NCBI RefSeq assembly: GCF_000763905.1
Contig: NZ_JRKN01000009.1
Location: forward strand, 62,001-126,000
DNA from: Paracoccus halophilus
Lineage (GTDB): Bacteria > Pseudomonadota > Alphaproteobacteria > Rhodobacterales > Rhodobacteraceae
Direction: 5' to 3'
DNA length: 64,000 bases
In this document: piece by piece, positions 25,087-34,412 of the stretch
Numbering within the stretch: the stretch's first letter is position 1
How the letters are laid out: each line of letters starts with the position of its first letter
The notes under the pieces: model-generated
Database searches by the model: none
Seen by the model: the letters and a program-made list of their open reading frames with translations, nothing else
What the model was told of the DNA's origin: nothing
Program-made: the position numbers and the translations under genes

Positions 25087-26463
25087 ATGAAGATCATTAT
25101 CTGCGGAGCGGGGCAGGTCGGCTGGCATATCGCGCGCCACCTCGCGGGCGAGCGGAACGATGTCACCATCATCGACACCAATGCCGAACTGATTCGCCGG
25201 GCGACCGATGCGCTGGACGTGCAGGGGGTGACGGGTTTCGCCAGCCATCCCGACGTGCTGGACCGCGCCGGGGCGCGCGACGCCGATCTGCTGATCGCCG
25301 CCACCCATTCCGACGAGGTGAACATGGTCACCTGCCAGGTCGCGCATTCGGTGTTCCAGGTGCCGCGCAAGATCGCGCGGCTGCGCAGCTCGGCCTATCT
25401 GGACGCGATCTATTCGGATCTCTACCGCACCGATCACCTGCCCATCGACGTGGTCATCAGCCCCGAGCGCGAGGTGGCGCGGGCGGCGCTGCAACGGCTG
25501 TCGGCGCCCTCGACCTTTGACGCCGAAACCTTTCTTGACGGGCGCTTGCATCTGCTGGGCATCGCGCTGGAACCCGACAGCCCGGTGCTGAACACGCCGC
25601 TGCGCCAGCTCAACGACATGTTTTCAAGCCTGTCGGCGACCGTGGCCGGGGTGCGGCGGCAGGGCAAGCTGTTCGCCCCCGAGCCCAATGACCAGCTGTT
25701 CGAGGGCGATCAGGTCTATGTCTTTACCCTGGCCGAGGACGTGCCGCGAACGCTGGAAATCTTTGGCAAGCCGATGGCCAAGCAGGAAAGCGTGGTCATC
25801 ATCGGCGCCGGCAATGTCGGCCTGGCGGTGGCCCAGACGCTGGAATCGCGGCCCGAGCGGATCCGCGTCAAGCTGATCGAGCGCAATCGCGGCCGGGCCG
25901 AGGACGCGGCCGACACGCTGAACCGGACCATCGTGCTGAACGGCGACGGGCTGTCCGCGGAACTGCTGGAAGAGGCCGCCGTGCCGCGCGCGGATGCGGT
26001 TCTGGCGATCACCGATGACGACAAGACCAATATCCTGGCCGCGGTGCGCGCCAAGCAGGCTGGCGCCAAGCTGGCGATTTCGCTGGTCAACGACCCGACG
26101 CTGATGCCGATGATGGAGCCTTTGGATATCGACGCCTTCATCAACCCGCGCGCCAGCACGGTTTCGACCATCCTGCGCCATATCCGGCACGGGCGGGTGC
26201 GCGACATCTATTCCATCGGCGATGCCGAGGCCGAGGTGATCGAGGCGCAGGTGCTCTCTACCTCGCCGATCGCGGGCCGGCCGGTGCGCGACATCGAATT
26301 CCCCGAGGGCGCGCTGATCGGCGCCGTCCAGAAGGGCGGCAGGGTCATCAAGCCGGTGGGCGATCTGCGTGTCGAAGAGGGCGATATCGTGGTGATCTTC
26401 TCGCTGGCATCCGATATCCCCGAGGTCGAGCGCCTGCTGCAGGTCTCGATCGACTTTTTCTGA
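25087..26463 (+). CDS. trkA: Trk potassium uptake regulator TrkA
   Basis: The 458-residue peripheral membrane protein is a tandem of two RCK_N/RCK_C units. The first nucleotide-binding fold starts KIIICGAGQVGWHIARHLAGE and the second at about residue 235 with VVIIGAGNVGLAVAQTLE. Each has the expected acidic residue after the second strand and a C-terminal TrkA_C part (SPVLNTPLRQL; LSTSPIAGRPVRDIEFPEGALIGAV). It binds NAD(H) and gates the TrkH channel. trkH follows after 8 bases. The trkA position right behind ntrX is the usual alphaproteobacterial order. Confidence 0.95.
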   Translation: MKIIICGAGQVGWHIARHLAGERNDVTIIDTNAELIRRATDALDVQGVTGFASHPDVLDRAGARDADLLIAATHSDEVNMVTCQVAHSVFQVPRKIARLRSSAYLDAIYSDLYRTDHLPIDVVISPEREVARAALQRLSAPSTFDAETFLDGRLHLLGIALEPDSPVLNTPLRQLNDMFSSLSATVAGVRRQGKLFAPEPNDQLFEGDQVYVFTLAEDVPRTLEIFGKPMAKQESVVIIGAGNVGLAVAQTLESRPERIRVKLIERNRGRAEDAADTLNRTIVLNGDGLSAELLEEAAVPRADAVLAITDDDKTNILAAVRAKQAGAKLAISLVNDPTLMPMMEPLDIDAFINPRASTVSTILRHIRHGRVRDIYSIGDAEAEVIEAQVLSTSPIAGRPVRDIEFPEGALIGAVQKGGRVIKPVGDLRVEEGDIVVIFSLASDIPEVERLLQVSIDFF

Positions 26464-26471
26464 GGCGCGCG

Positions 26472-28094
26472 ATGGGCATTCTTCTGCGCCTGCCGCTGAT
26501 CGTCATCCTGGCCGGGATCGGCTCGCTGGCGATGCTGGTGCCGGGGCTTTATGCGCATGCGCTGGATCAGCACAAGGTCGGCACGATATTCGTCAGCTCG
26601 TCCGGCCTTTTCCTGCTGCTGAGCGCGATCCTGGGGCTTGCCACCGCCGGCCGCCCCGAGGGGCCGCGCGCGCGCAGCGCCCTGCTGACCATGCTGGGCA
26701 CCATGGCGCTGTTGCCGGCGATGCTGGCGGTGCCCTTTGCCATGTCGCTGCCCGATACCGGCTATCTGAACGCCTGGTGGGAAATGGTGTCCAGCCTGAC
26801 GACCACCGGCGCCTCGCTCTATTCGGCGGATCTGCTGGCGGCGCCCCTGCATCTGTGGCGTGCGACCGTGGGCTGGCTGGGCGGGCTGTTCATGCTGACC
26901 GCGGCGGTGGCGCTGCTGGCGCCGCTGAGGGTCGGCGGGTTCGAGATCCTGTCCTCGCCCTATGGGCGCAGCGAACGGTTCCAGCGCCTGCCGCAATCGG
27001 CCGAGGCGGCCTTTCTGCCCGGCTATGTGGTGGCGCCCACGCATCGCAGCGGGCTGGTCGGGCCGGTCTTTCGCATGATGCGTGCGGGGCAGCTGGTGTT
27101 GCCGCTTTATGGCGGGCTGACCCTGCTGATGTGGGTGTTGCTGCTGATGATCGGCGAGCCCGGGCTGATCGCCCTGACCCGCGCCATGGGCACCCTTTCG
27201 ACCAGTGGCATCAGCCCGGTCACCGGCCCGGCCGGGCAGTCCAGCGGCATCCTGGGCGAGGTGGTGATATTCCTGTTCCTGATCCCCGCCCTGTCGCGGC
27301 GTTTCTGGCCCGGCGGAAACGAGCTGAGCACCGGCGGCGGCTGGATCGAGGACCCCGAATTGCGGATGGCCGCCGGGGTCGTCCTGCTGGTTTCGCTGGC
27401 GCTGTTCGCGCGCCATTTCGTCGGCGCCATCGACGTGTCGCCCACCGGCGCGGCGGGGGTGCTAGAGACATTGGACAGCGCGGCATCGGCGGCCTGGGGC
27501 GGCATTTTCAGCGCGCTGAGCTATCTGACCACGACCGGCTGGAACTCGGTCGAGTGGCAGGGTGCGCGGAACTGGTCCGGGCTCAGCTCTCCGGGGTTGA
27601 TGCTGGCGGGGCTGGCGATGATGGGCGGCGGTGTCGCGACCACGGCGGGCGGGGTCAAGCTGCTGCGCGTCTATGCGCTGGCACGTCACGGCGAACGCGA
27701 GATGGAAAAGATCGTGCATCCCGATTCGATTGCCGGCGGCGGGATGATGGCGCGGCGGCTGCGCCGCGAGGGGGCCTATCTGGCCTTTATCTTCTTCATG
27801 CTGTTTGCCAGTTCCATCGCGGTGGTGGTGATGCTGATCTCGATCCAGGAGATCGAGTTCGACAGCGCCACGATCCTGTCCATCGCCGCGCTGACCAATA
27901 CCGGGCCGCTTGCCGGCGCGATTCCGCTTACGCCGACCTTTCAGGGTTCGGCCGGCATGGCCGGCGCCCCGTGGGAGGGCTGGGCCGGTCTGCCGGCGGC
28001 CACCAAGGCCATTCTGGCCGGCGCGATGATCGTCGGACGGGTCGAGACGCTTGCGATTCTGGCGCTGTTCTCGCCGGAATACTGGCGCCGCTAG
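26472..28094 (+). CDS. trkH: Trk potassium transporter membrane subunit TrkH
   Basis: The 540-residue protein has the four pore-loop repeats of the Trk/Ktr family. The selectivity segments are recognisable as SLTTTGAS, LSTSGISP, LTTTGWNS and LTNTGPLA. Membrane helices fill the rest, and the C-terminus carries LAGAMIVGRVETLAILALFSPEYWRR, the typical ending. It conducts potassium in complex with TrkA, encoded just upstream. No truncation is visible, and length is slightly above the classic 480 because of the loop around residues 270-300. Confidence 0.94.
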   Translation: MGILLRLPLIVILAGIGSLAMLVPGLYAHALDQHKVGTIFVSSSGLFLLLSAILGLATAGRPEGPRARSALLTMLGTMALLPAMLAVPFAMSLPDTGYLNAWWEMVSSLTTTGASLYSADLLAAPLHLWRATVGWLGGLFMLTAAVALLAPLRVGGFEILSSPYGRSERFQRLPQSAEAAFLPGYVVAPTHRSGLVGPVFRMMRAGQLVLPLYGGLTLLMWVLLLMIGEPGLIALTRAMGTLSTSGISPVTGPAGQSSGILGEVVIFLFLIPALSRRFWPGGNELSTGGGWIEDPELRMAAGVVLLVSLALFARHFVGAIDVSPTGAAGVLETLDSAASAAWGGIFSALSYLTTTGWNSVEWQGARNWSGLSSPGLMLAGLAMMGGGVATTAGGVKLLRVYALARHGEREMEKIVHPDSIAGGGMMARRLRREGAYLAFIFFMLFASSIAVVVMLISIQEIEFDSATILSIAALTNTGPLAGAIPLTPTFQGSAGMAGAPWEGWAGLPAATKAILAGAMIVGRVETLAILALFSPEYWRR

Positions 28095-28113
28095 GCCGTT
28101 GCCGATGACATGC

Positions 28114-28142
28114 TTGCAAGCCGCTGCGGGCTCGCCTAAGTC
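28114..28142 (+). promoter_or_regulatory. Candidate sigma70-type promoter for hfq
   Basis: TTGCAA at 28114-28119 and TAAGTC at 28137-28142 are separated by exactly 17 bases, 34 bases before the hfq start. The -10 element is weak, so this is a candidate only. Confidence 0.35.
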
Positions 28143-28175
28143 TTGAAAAACAGCGATAAGGACAAGGTGCCACCT

Positions 28176-28409
28176 ATGGCCGGCGACAAACAGAACCTGC
28201 AGGACGCTTTTCTCAACCATGTTCGCAAGGGCAAGGTTCCGGTCACGATCTTCCTTATCAATGGCGTCAAGCTGCAGGGCGTCATCACCTGGTTCGACAA
28301 TTTCTGTGTGCTGTTGCGCCGCGACGGGCAATCGCAGCTGGTCTACAAACATGCCATCTCGACCATCATGCCGGGCCAGCCGATCAGCCTTTACGACGGC
28401 GAGGACTGA
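28176..28409 (+). CDS. hfq: RNA chaperone Hfq
   Basis: The 77-residue Sm-like protein starts [41 protein letters not shown]. The Sm1 region is followed by the Sm2 signature [16 protein letters not shown], with the proximal-face YKH motif intact. It forms a hexameric ring that pairs small RNAs with mRNAs. The ATG at 28176 is preceded by an AAGG-containing stretch; an upstream TTG would add eleven non-conserved residues. The C-terminal tail is short, as in other alphaproteobacteria. hflX begins on the next base after the stop. Confidence 0.97.
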   Translation: MAGDKQNLQDAFLNHVRKGKVPVTIFLINGVKLQGVITWFDNFCVLLRRDGQSQLVYKHAISTIMPGQPISLYDGED

Positions 28410-29717
28410 TTGGCGGAAGCCTTTGAAACCCGCGAACGTCCGACCCGCGCCTATGTGATCCATCCCGATCTGGGCAATGAGCGCACCCGCCGCGCGCCCG
28501 ATCTGGCGCTGGAAGAGGCGGTGGCGCTCGCTCATGCGCTGCCCGCGATCGAGGTCACCGGCGCCGAGGTCGCGCGGCTGCGCAAGCCCGATCCGGGGAT
28601 GCTGTTTTCCAAGGGCAAGCGCGAGGAGGTGGGCCGCAACATCAAGGCTGCCGCCGGGGGCGAGGGGGCCGAACTGGTGCTGATCGACGGGCCGGTGACG
28701 CCGGTCCAGCAGCGCAATCTGGAACAGGACTGGGGCGTCAAGATCCTGGACCGGACCGGGCTGATCCTCGAGATCTTCGCCGACCGCGCCCAGACCCGCG
28801 AGGGGGTGTTGCAGGTGGAACTGGCGGCGCTGGCCTATCAGCGCACGCGGCTGGTCCGCGCCTGGACCCATCTGGAGCGCCAGCGCGGCGGGCTGGGCTT
28901 TGTCGGCGGTCCCGGCGAAACCCAGATCGAGGCCGACCGCCGCGCAATCGACGACCAGATGGTGCGCCTGCGCCGGCAGCTGGAGCGCGTGGTCAGGACG
29001 CGCGAGCTGCATCGCAAGGCGCGCGCCAAGGTGCCCTATCCGATCGTCGCGCTGGTGGGCTATACCAATGCCGGCAAATCGACGCTGTTCAACCGCCTGA
29101 CCGGGGCCGAGGTGATGGCGAAGGACCAGCTTTTCGCGACGCTGGACCCGACCATGCGGCAATTGACCCTGCCCGGCGGGCGGCGGGCGATCCTGTCGGA
29201 CACGGTGGGCTTCATCAGCGATCTGCCGCATGAGCTGGTCGCCGCCTTCCGCGCCACGCTGGAAGAGGTTCTGGCGGCCGATCTGATCCTGCATGTGCGC
29301 GATATTTCCCATCCCGAGACCGAGGAACAGGCCGGCGATGTCGGCGAGATCCTGGACAGTCTGGGCGTCGATGACGACGTGCCGCTGATCGAGGTCTGGA
29401 ACAAGATCGACGCGCTCTCGCCCGAAACCCGCGCCGCGCTGCGGCGCGCCGATGCCCGGACCGAGGGCGTTCAGGCGATCTCGGCGCTGTCGGGCGAGGG
29501 GCTGGAGGATCTGCTGGCCGCGATCGAAGCGCATCTGGCCGCGGCCCTGGAAGAGCCCCGCAGCGAGGCCGAACTGGTCCTGCCCCATGCCGATGGCCGG
29601 CGCCGCGCCTGGCTGCATGGCGAGGGTGTCGTCCTTGGCGAAGAGATCGCCGAGGACGGGGTGCATATGCGGCTGCGCTGGACCGAGCGGCAGAAAAGCC
29701 GGTTCGAGGGGCTGTGA
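28410..29717 (+). CDS. hflX: Ribosome-associated GTPase HflX
   Basis: The 435-residue GTPase has an N-terminal HflX domain with the glycine-rich MLFSKGKREEVG and the linker GGPGETQIEADRR. The G domain shows G1 GYTNAGKST, G3 SDTVGFI followed by SDLPHELVAAF, and G4 WNKID. HflX splits stalled or stressed ribosomes. The start is a TTG immediately after the hfq stop (LAEAFETRERPTRAYVIHPDL), with no other good start before the conserved region, so it probably depends on coupling to hfq. The hfq-hflX pair is a conserved operon. Confidence 0.95.
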   Translation: MAEAFETRERPTRAYVIHPDLGNERTRRAPDLALEEAVALAHALPAIEVTGAEVARLRKPDPGMLFSKGKREEVGRNIKAAAGGEGAELVLIDGPVTPVQQRNLEQDWGVKILDRTGLILEIFADRAQTREGVLQVELAALAYQRTRLVRAWTHLERQRGGLGFVGGPGETQIEADRRAIDDQMVRLRRQLERVVRTRELHRKARAKVPYPIVALVGYTNAGKSTLFNRLTGAEVMAKDQLFATLDPTMRQLTLPGGRRAILSDTVGFISDLPHELVAAFRATLEEVLAADLILHVRDISHPETEEQAGDVGEILDSLGVDDDVPLIEVWNKIDALSPETRAALRRADARTEGVQAISALSGEGLEDLLAAIEAHLAAALEEPRSEAELVLPHADGRRRAWLHGEGVVLGEEIAEDGVHMRLRWTERQKSRFEGL

Positions 29718-29808
29718 CGGCGGCGCCGGTGACGGCCGCCGCATGGATATTTATCTGAAGAAGAAAGCCGCGGCGGCGCCCCGGTCCGGCGCGGCCGCTG
29801 CGTGACGC

Positions 29809-30729
29809 TCAGGCCGGGAGCGCCGTCAGTTCATGCGCCCAGGGCGGGTCGGCGCCGGGGCGCGAGACGGTGATCGCCGCCGCGCGGGTGCCCAGCGTCA
29901 GGGCGTCGAGGATCGTCCCGGCTGTCAGCTGGCCGATCCCGGCGCGTGTCAGGGCGCCCTGTCGCGCCAGCGCGGCCAGCACGCCGGCATTGAAGGTATC
30001 GCCCGCGCCGATGGTGTCGGCCACCTTGACGCTGACGGCGCTGGCGGCCAGGGTTTCGCCCGACCAATGCGCGCGCGCCCCCCGGGCGCCGCCGGTCTGG
30101 AAGATCACCCGCGGTCCCTTGCCGAGGATGGCGGCGGCGGCTTCGTCCGTGCTTGCGCCCGGGGCCAGCCATTCGAGGTCGTCGCCGGAGAGCTTGACCA
30201 GATCGGCCATGCCGAGCAGGCGTTCGAGCCGGGCGCGATAGGCGGCTTCATCGGCGATGAAGAAGGGCCGGATATTGGGGTCGATCATGACCGGCATACG
30301 GGGGCGGCAGCGCGCGACCAGCGCCTCGATCGCGGCGCCGCAGGGATCGGGGACCAGGCTGATGCCGCCGATGAAAAGGGCCGTCACGGTTTCCGGGATT
30401 TCGGGCAGATCCTCGGGGCGCAGCATGCGGCCGGCCGAGCCTTCGTCGTAAAAGGCATAGCGGGCCTCGCCGCCGGTCAGCGTCACGAAGGCCAGCGTGG
30501 TCAGCCGGTCGCTGCGCGGACAGAGCGAGATATCGACGCCTGCCCCGGTCAGCGGCGGCAGCAGCATTTCGCCGAAGCCATCGCGCGAGATCGGCCAGAG
30601 ATAGCCGCTGGGCGCGCCCATCCGTCCCAATGCGATGGCGGTGTTGTAGACCGCGCCGCCCGGCATCGGGCGGTAGCTGGCGCCTTCGGGCACCATGTCG
30701 ATCAGCGATTCGCCTGCGCAAAGGATCAT
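29809..30729 (-). CDS. PfkB-family sugar kinase, fructokinase-like
   Basis: The 306-residue kinase begins MILCAGESLIDMVP and has the sugar-site GGAVYNTAIALGRMGA and the PfkB second signature DTIGAGDTFNAGVLAAL, which contains the catalytic aspartate and anion hole. The substrate is probably fructose or a related ketose; sequence alone does not decide. The start overlaps the stop of the zinc-ribbon gene (ATGA), making it the last gene of the telA operon. A sugar kinase is an odd partner for envelope-type genes, so the link may be only transcriptional. It converges on hflX with 91 bases between the stops. Confidence 0.88.
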   Translation of the reverse strand: MILCAGESLIDMVPEGASYRPMPGGAVYNTAIALGRMGAPSGYLWPISRDGFGEMLLPPLTGAGVDISLCPRSDRLTTLAFVTLTGGEARYAFYDEGSAGRMLRPEDLPEIPETVTALFIGGISLVPDPCGAAIEALVARCRPRMPVMIDPNIRPFFIADEAAYRARLERLLGMADLVKLSGDDLEWLAPGASTDEAAAAILGKGPRVIFQTGGARGARAHWSGETLAASAVSVKVADTIGAGDTFNAGVLAALARQGALTRAGIGQLTAGTILDALTLGTRAAAITVSRPGADPPWAHELTALPA

Positions 30730-32084
30730 GTCGCCTCCTCCCTCCGGGCCGGCCCCGCGATGGCCGCGGTGTCGGACAAGGTTCTCTGATAGCGGTAACT
30801 TCCGTGCGGGGGAAGGGATTTCATCGGGAGGCCGGCGGTGACCTGTGTCGCCGCGTCACCCGCCCGGCCGATGCGCAGGAAGCCGCTCTTTTCGTTCAGC
30901 GCCAGCAGCCCCGCCAGCAGGACAAGCGCCAGCAGCACCGCCAGCGCGATCTTCCAGACCGACCAGGGCCGTTCGCCCTGCACGCGCCCCGACTGGCCGT
31001 TGACCACGAAGCGGTAGCTTTTGCGGTTGTAGCGATAGGCGGCGGTCCAGACCGGCAGCAGGATATGTTTGAACGTCTCGTCCCGGTAATCGGTCTGGAC
31101 GGCATTGATGCGCTGTTCATCGCCGCCGATATCGCGGCGCACATCCATGGCGATGACGCCGGCCATCTCCTGGCGCGCGATCTCGTGGCCCGCGGCAAGC
31201 GGCACGGTATAGCCCTCGGCCAGGAAGCCGGCGAGGTAATCGGGGCGATAGGGCATCAGATGCGACAGGTCCCATGGCGTCAGCGCATCGGTGATGCGGC
31301 GCGGCAGGGAACTGGTGGCAAGCACCAGCACATCGTCGAAATCCCGCGCGACCCGGCCCGAGACCGGGCTCCAGCGGGTGCGGCGGACCTGCTGCGCCAC
31401 GCGCTGCTTGCGGCCGTTGATTTCGCGCGTGACATGGACGGTTTCGTAGTACCAGTCGCCGCGCGCGCCGCTGTAGCGCGAGGCGGTATCTGCGTCGAAG
31501 GTCCAGAAGGGCGAATAGATGCCGTTCATCTTCTTGCCGCGGCGGGCATAGGCCGTGAGGCCCGAGGGCGCGAACCAGAGACCCCTGAGCCAGTCCTCGA
31601 GCGCGGCTTTCGCCTGCGCCTCGGTGATCACAAAGGGCAGCACGCCCTGCGGCTTGAGAAAGCGGCTCGTGCCCGTATCGGTGACGACCGGCGTCGCGCA
31701 GAAGGGGCAGGTCGTGGCGTGGCGTTCGCTGGTGATCTCGATCCGGGCGCCGCAATTGGGGCAGGAGAGCGTGCGATGGCTTTCCGTCAGGTCGCTGTCG
31801 CGGTCGAGCGACAGGCCCTGCGCCAGCGGCACTTCGCCAAGCTGCGGCGCCTTGTGCCCGGCATCCCATTGCAGCGCGCGGCCGGTCGAGGGGTCGAGCA
31901 GGATGGCGCTTTCGCCCCATGGTCCCTGTCTTGGCTGGCGGCCGGGTGCGCGGCTCGGGCCGGGGCCGATCTCCTGCTTGTGTCCGCAATAGGGGCAGAC
32001 GAGGCTTTGCTGCCCCGGCGAGAATTCAAGGCTGGCGCCGCAATTCTCGCAGGGATAGCGGTATTCTGACGGGGGCGTCGGCAT
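30726..32084 (-). CDS. Zinc-ribbon membrane protein, YdjG-like
   Basis: The 452-residue protein opens with a TFIIB-type zinc ribbon, CENC at residues 12-15 paired with CPYC at about 30-33. A second ribbon, CPNC...CPFC, lies near residues 108-128. A long middle domain without known motifs (FWTFDADTASRYSGARGDWYYE) leads to a single membrane helix near the C-terminus (IALAVLLALVLLAGLLAL). This layout recalls Bacillus subtilis YdjG, encoded beside an SPFH protein and PspA. The start lies 11 bases past the stop of the SPFH gene. The biochemical role is unknown; a bridge between the membrane and the SPFH protein is a reasonable guess. Confidence 0.75.
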   Translation of the reverse strand: MPTPPSEYRYPCENCGASLEFSPGQQSLVCPYCGHKQEIGPGPSRAPGRQPRQGPWGESAILLDPSTGRALQWDAGHKAPQLGEVPLAQGLSLDRDSDLTESHRTLSCPNCGARIEITSERHATTCPFCATPVVTDTGTSRFLKPQGVLPFVITEAQAKAALEDWLRGLWFAPSGLTAYARRGKKMNGIYSPFWTFDADTASRYSGARGDWYYETVHVTREINGRKQRVAQQVRRTRWSPVSGRVARDFDDVLVLATSSLPRRITDALTPWDLSHLMPYRPDYLAGFLAEGYTVPLAAGHEIARQEMAGVIAMDVRRDIGGDEQRINAVQTDYRDETFKHILLPVWTAAYRYNRKSYRFVVNGQSGRVQGERPWSVWKIALAVLLALVLLAGLLALNEKSGFLRIGRAGDAATQVTAGLPMKSLPPHGSYRYQRTLSDTAAIAGPARREEAT

Positions 32085-32095
32085 TCCCGCCCCGT

Positions 32096-33250
32096 TCAGC
32101 CGTCCTGCCTGGGCAGCGGCGGCGGAGGTGGCGGCGGTGCGATGGTGAAGAGCTGCGCCAGCTCGTTCACTTCATCGGCGGGTTTCCAGCCGTCCTGGCC
32201 GGGGGTCCAGACCAGCGTGTCGCGGCTGAACTGGCCTTCGTTTGCCAGCCGGCCCAGCTTGGCGCGGCCATAGGGGCCCTGCGCCTGACCGTCCACGGCG
32301 ATATGCCAGACGGTTTCGGGTTGCAGCGGCGGCGGGCTTTGCGGGGCGGGTTGCGACGCCGATTGCGGCACCGGTCCCCAGGGGCCGCGCGCCCCGGCCA
32401 TGTTCATCCCGGCCATGGCCGCGCCCATGCCGGCGCCAAGCCCCGCGCCGAGGCCGGCCCCCATGCCGCCGCCGGGCTGGTTCGAGGCGTTCAGCATTGC
32501 CTCGGAGGCGGCATATTGGCCGAAGCGGTTCAGATCGCCGACGATCCCCATCGAGGTGCGCTTGTCCAGAATTTTTTCAACTTCATCCGGCAGGCTAATG
32601 TTTTCGATATAGAATTCAGGAATGGTCAGCCCGTATTCCTGAACTGTGGGGCTGATCGCCTGGGCGATCATCTTGCCGAAATCGCCGGTATTGGCCGCCA
32701 TGTCCAGAACCGGGATACCGGAGCCCGCGATCATCCGCGAGAATTCCTGCACGATGATATTGCGCAGCTGAAAGCTGATCTCGTCGCGGGTGAATTCGCC
32801 ATCGGTGCCGACGATCTCGGTGATGAAGCGGCCGGGATCGGTCACGCGCATGGAATAGGTGCCGAAGGCGCGGATGCGGACCGGGCCGAATTCCGGATCG
32901 CGCGCGATGACCGGGTTGCGCGTGCCCCATTTCAGATCGTTGAAGCGGGTGGTGTTGACGTAATAGATTTCCGATTTGAACGGGCTGCGAAAGCCGTGAT
33001 CCCAATGCTGCAAGCGGGTCAGGATCGGCAGGTTGTTGGTTTCCAGCATGTAAAGGCCGGGGCCGAAGACATCGGCCAGCTGGCCCTCGTGGATGAAGAC
33101 AGCCGCCTGGCCCTCGCGCACGGTCAGCTTGGCGCCGTATTTGATCGCATTTCCGACGGTAGGAAAGCGATAGACCATCGTGTCGCGCGAGTCGTCGGTC
33201 CATTCGATGATCTCGATGAACTCGCCGCCAAGGATGTTGAACAGGGACAT
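32096..33250 (-). CDS. SPFH-domain protein with C-terminal GYF_2 domain, YdjI-like
   Basis: Residues about 1-250 form the SPFH/virion-core type domain (FIEIIEWTDDSRDTMVYRFP, QAAVFIHEGQLADVFGPGLYMLET, then the coiled region EYGLTIPEFYIENISLPDEVEKILDKR). A Gly/Ala/Met-rich repeat segment (GAGLGAGLGAGMGAAMAGMN) links to a GYF_2 domain near the C-terminus (WHIAVDGQAQGPYGRAKLGRL and following), then a poly-Pro run. The ATG at 33250 begins MSLFNILGGEF, as in relatives; the open frame upstream is not conserved. Proteins of this kind oligomerise on membranes, and the B. subtilis relative YdjI is needed to place PspA at the membrane. It is the middle gene of the telA operon. Confidence 0.83.
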   Translation of the reverse strand: MSLFNILGGEFIEIIEWTDDSRDTMVYRFPTVGNAIKYGAKLTVREGQAAVFIHEGQLADVFGPGLYMLETNNLPILTRLQHWDHGFRSPFKSEIYYVNTTRFNDLKWGTRNPVIARDPEFGPVRIRAFGTYSMRVTDPGRFITEIVGTDGEFTRDEISFQLRNIIVQEFSRMIAGSGIPVLDMAANTGDFGKMIAQAISPTVQEYGLTIPEFYIENISLPDEVEKILDKRTSMGIVGDLNRFGQYAASEAMLNASNQPGGGMGAGLGAGLGAGMGAAMAGMNMAGARGPWGPVPQSASQPAPQSPPPLQPETVWHIAVDGQAQGPYGRAKLGRLANEGQFSRDTLVWTPGQDGWKPADEVNELAQLFTIAPPPPPPPLPRQDG

Positions 33251-33371
33251 GAGGGCCTCGCTTGCGAAAATGGTCTTGTTCGGGCCGCAGGTTAGCGCAG
33301 GGGGGCGGCGCGATCCATCGGCCATTCGGGCCGCGGGTAAAATCTGCGTCAGGCGCGGCGCTGGCCGGCCG

Positions 33372-34412
33372 TCATGCCTCGATCGCCAGCAATTCGCGGG
33401 CGATCTGCAGCACGATGGGGCGGGCCTCGGCCTCGGTCATGCCGGGTTGCAGGCGCGCATCGTAGAGGATTTTCAGCAAAAGCTCGTCATGGCGGGTCAG
33501 ATAGGCGAATTCCTCGTCATCGTTGAAGATCGAGGGCCGCGCCATCGGGCTGTCATTGGCCAGCCCCATGCCCTGGGCCAGTTCCTCATGGATGCAGGAG
33601 CGGCGAAGCCGGGGCGGCAATTCGGCCCGGATCAGCGCCACCGCCTGGACATAGACAGCCGAATTCCCCTGTGAATAGGCGAAGACCGTGCAGTAGTTCT
33701 GCGGCGCCAGTTCGCTGAGCGCGTTCACATCCGAGTCGGGGATGCCCGGCACCAGCGAGTTCAGGCGCGGGCCGATGGCGCGGCGCTCGTCCTCGTTGAC
33801 GATCAGCACGGCGAAATTGCCCTCGGCCCCGGTCAGGGAAACCGGATGGCCGCTGACGCGCTGGATGCGGGCGGCGAAACTGCCGATCTCGGCCCTGTCG
33901 CGGCTGCGCTGGCCGGTATCCACCGAATCGCCGAATTCGACGCGCAGCTGGACGGGCCGCTGCCAGCGCCGCAGCGGTGCCGGGGTGTCGCGCGCAACCA
34001 GCCGGCCGCCGTCGCGGGCATATTCGTCATAAAGCGCGATCCTGATGAAATCATCGGCCAGCTTTTCCGGCGACAGCGCGATCTCGCTGCCCTGATCGGT
34101 GCGCAGCTTGCCGCGCGCGATCAGCGCCTCTTCGATGCCGGTCAGGTAGTTGCGCATGTTCATGCTGGCAGGGCTGGCCGCCGCGGCCCTGGCGCGGGCA
34201 TTGGCGTCGCGCGCGCCATGCGCGCGTTCGCGGCGCAGCGCGGCCTGATCCACACGCGGCAGATCGGGCTTTTCCGGCGGGGCCGTGCTGTCGATCCCGG
34301 GCGGCGGTGGCGGCGGCGGCAATTCGGCGGCACAGCCCGCCAGAGCCGCGGCCAGCGTCACGGCAAGGGGCAGGCCGGCGCGCGGCCTGCGGACTTGAAG
34401 CATGGCTGTCAC
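33372..34412 (-). CDS. DUF2927 lipoprotein, metalloprotease-like
   Basis: The 346-residue protein has a lipoprotein signal (LAVTLAAALAGCAAELPPPPPPPG) and a Pro-rich spacer. The DUF2927 domain runs from about residue 120 to the end (LADDFIRIALYDEYARDGG...). It contains CIHEELAQGMGLANDSP followed by RPSIFNDDEEFAYLT, an arrangement reminiscent of zinc-peptidase HExxxxxG motifs. Whether it is a protease is not established. The start overlaps the telA stop by four bases, so translation is coupled. It is expected to be anchored in the outer or inner membrane facing the periplasm. Confidence 0.78.
   Translation of the reverse strand: MTAMLQVRRPRAGLPLAVTLAAALAGCAAELPPPPPPPGIDSTAPPEKPDLPRVDQAALRRERAHGARDANARARAAAASPASMNMRNYLTGIEEALIARGKLRTDQGSEIALSPEKLADDFIRIALYDEYARDGGRLVARDTPAPLRRWQRPVQLRVEFGDSVDTGQRSRDRAEIGSFAARIQRVSGHPVSLTGAEGNFAVLIVNEDERRAIGPRLNSLVPGIPDSDVNALSELAPQNYCTVFAYSQGNSAVYVQAVALIRAELPPRLRRSCIHEELAQGMGLANDSPMARPSIFNDDEEFAYLTRHDELLLKILYDARLQPGMTEAEARPIVLQIARELLAIEA

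Noticed and set aside
27462-29744. Minus-strand frame of 760 codons opposite trkH-hfq-hflX
   Set aside because: Antisense shadow; no start signal or motif.
29742-29804. Mini-ORF MDIYLKKKAAAAPRSGAAAA between hflX and the PfkB gene
   Set aside because: It starts at a GGATATTT intergenic box, has no ribosome site, and its translation looks like chance GC-rich sequence.
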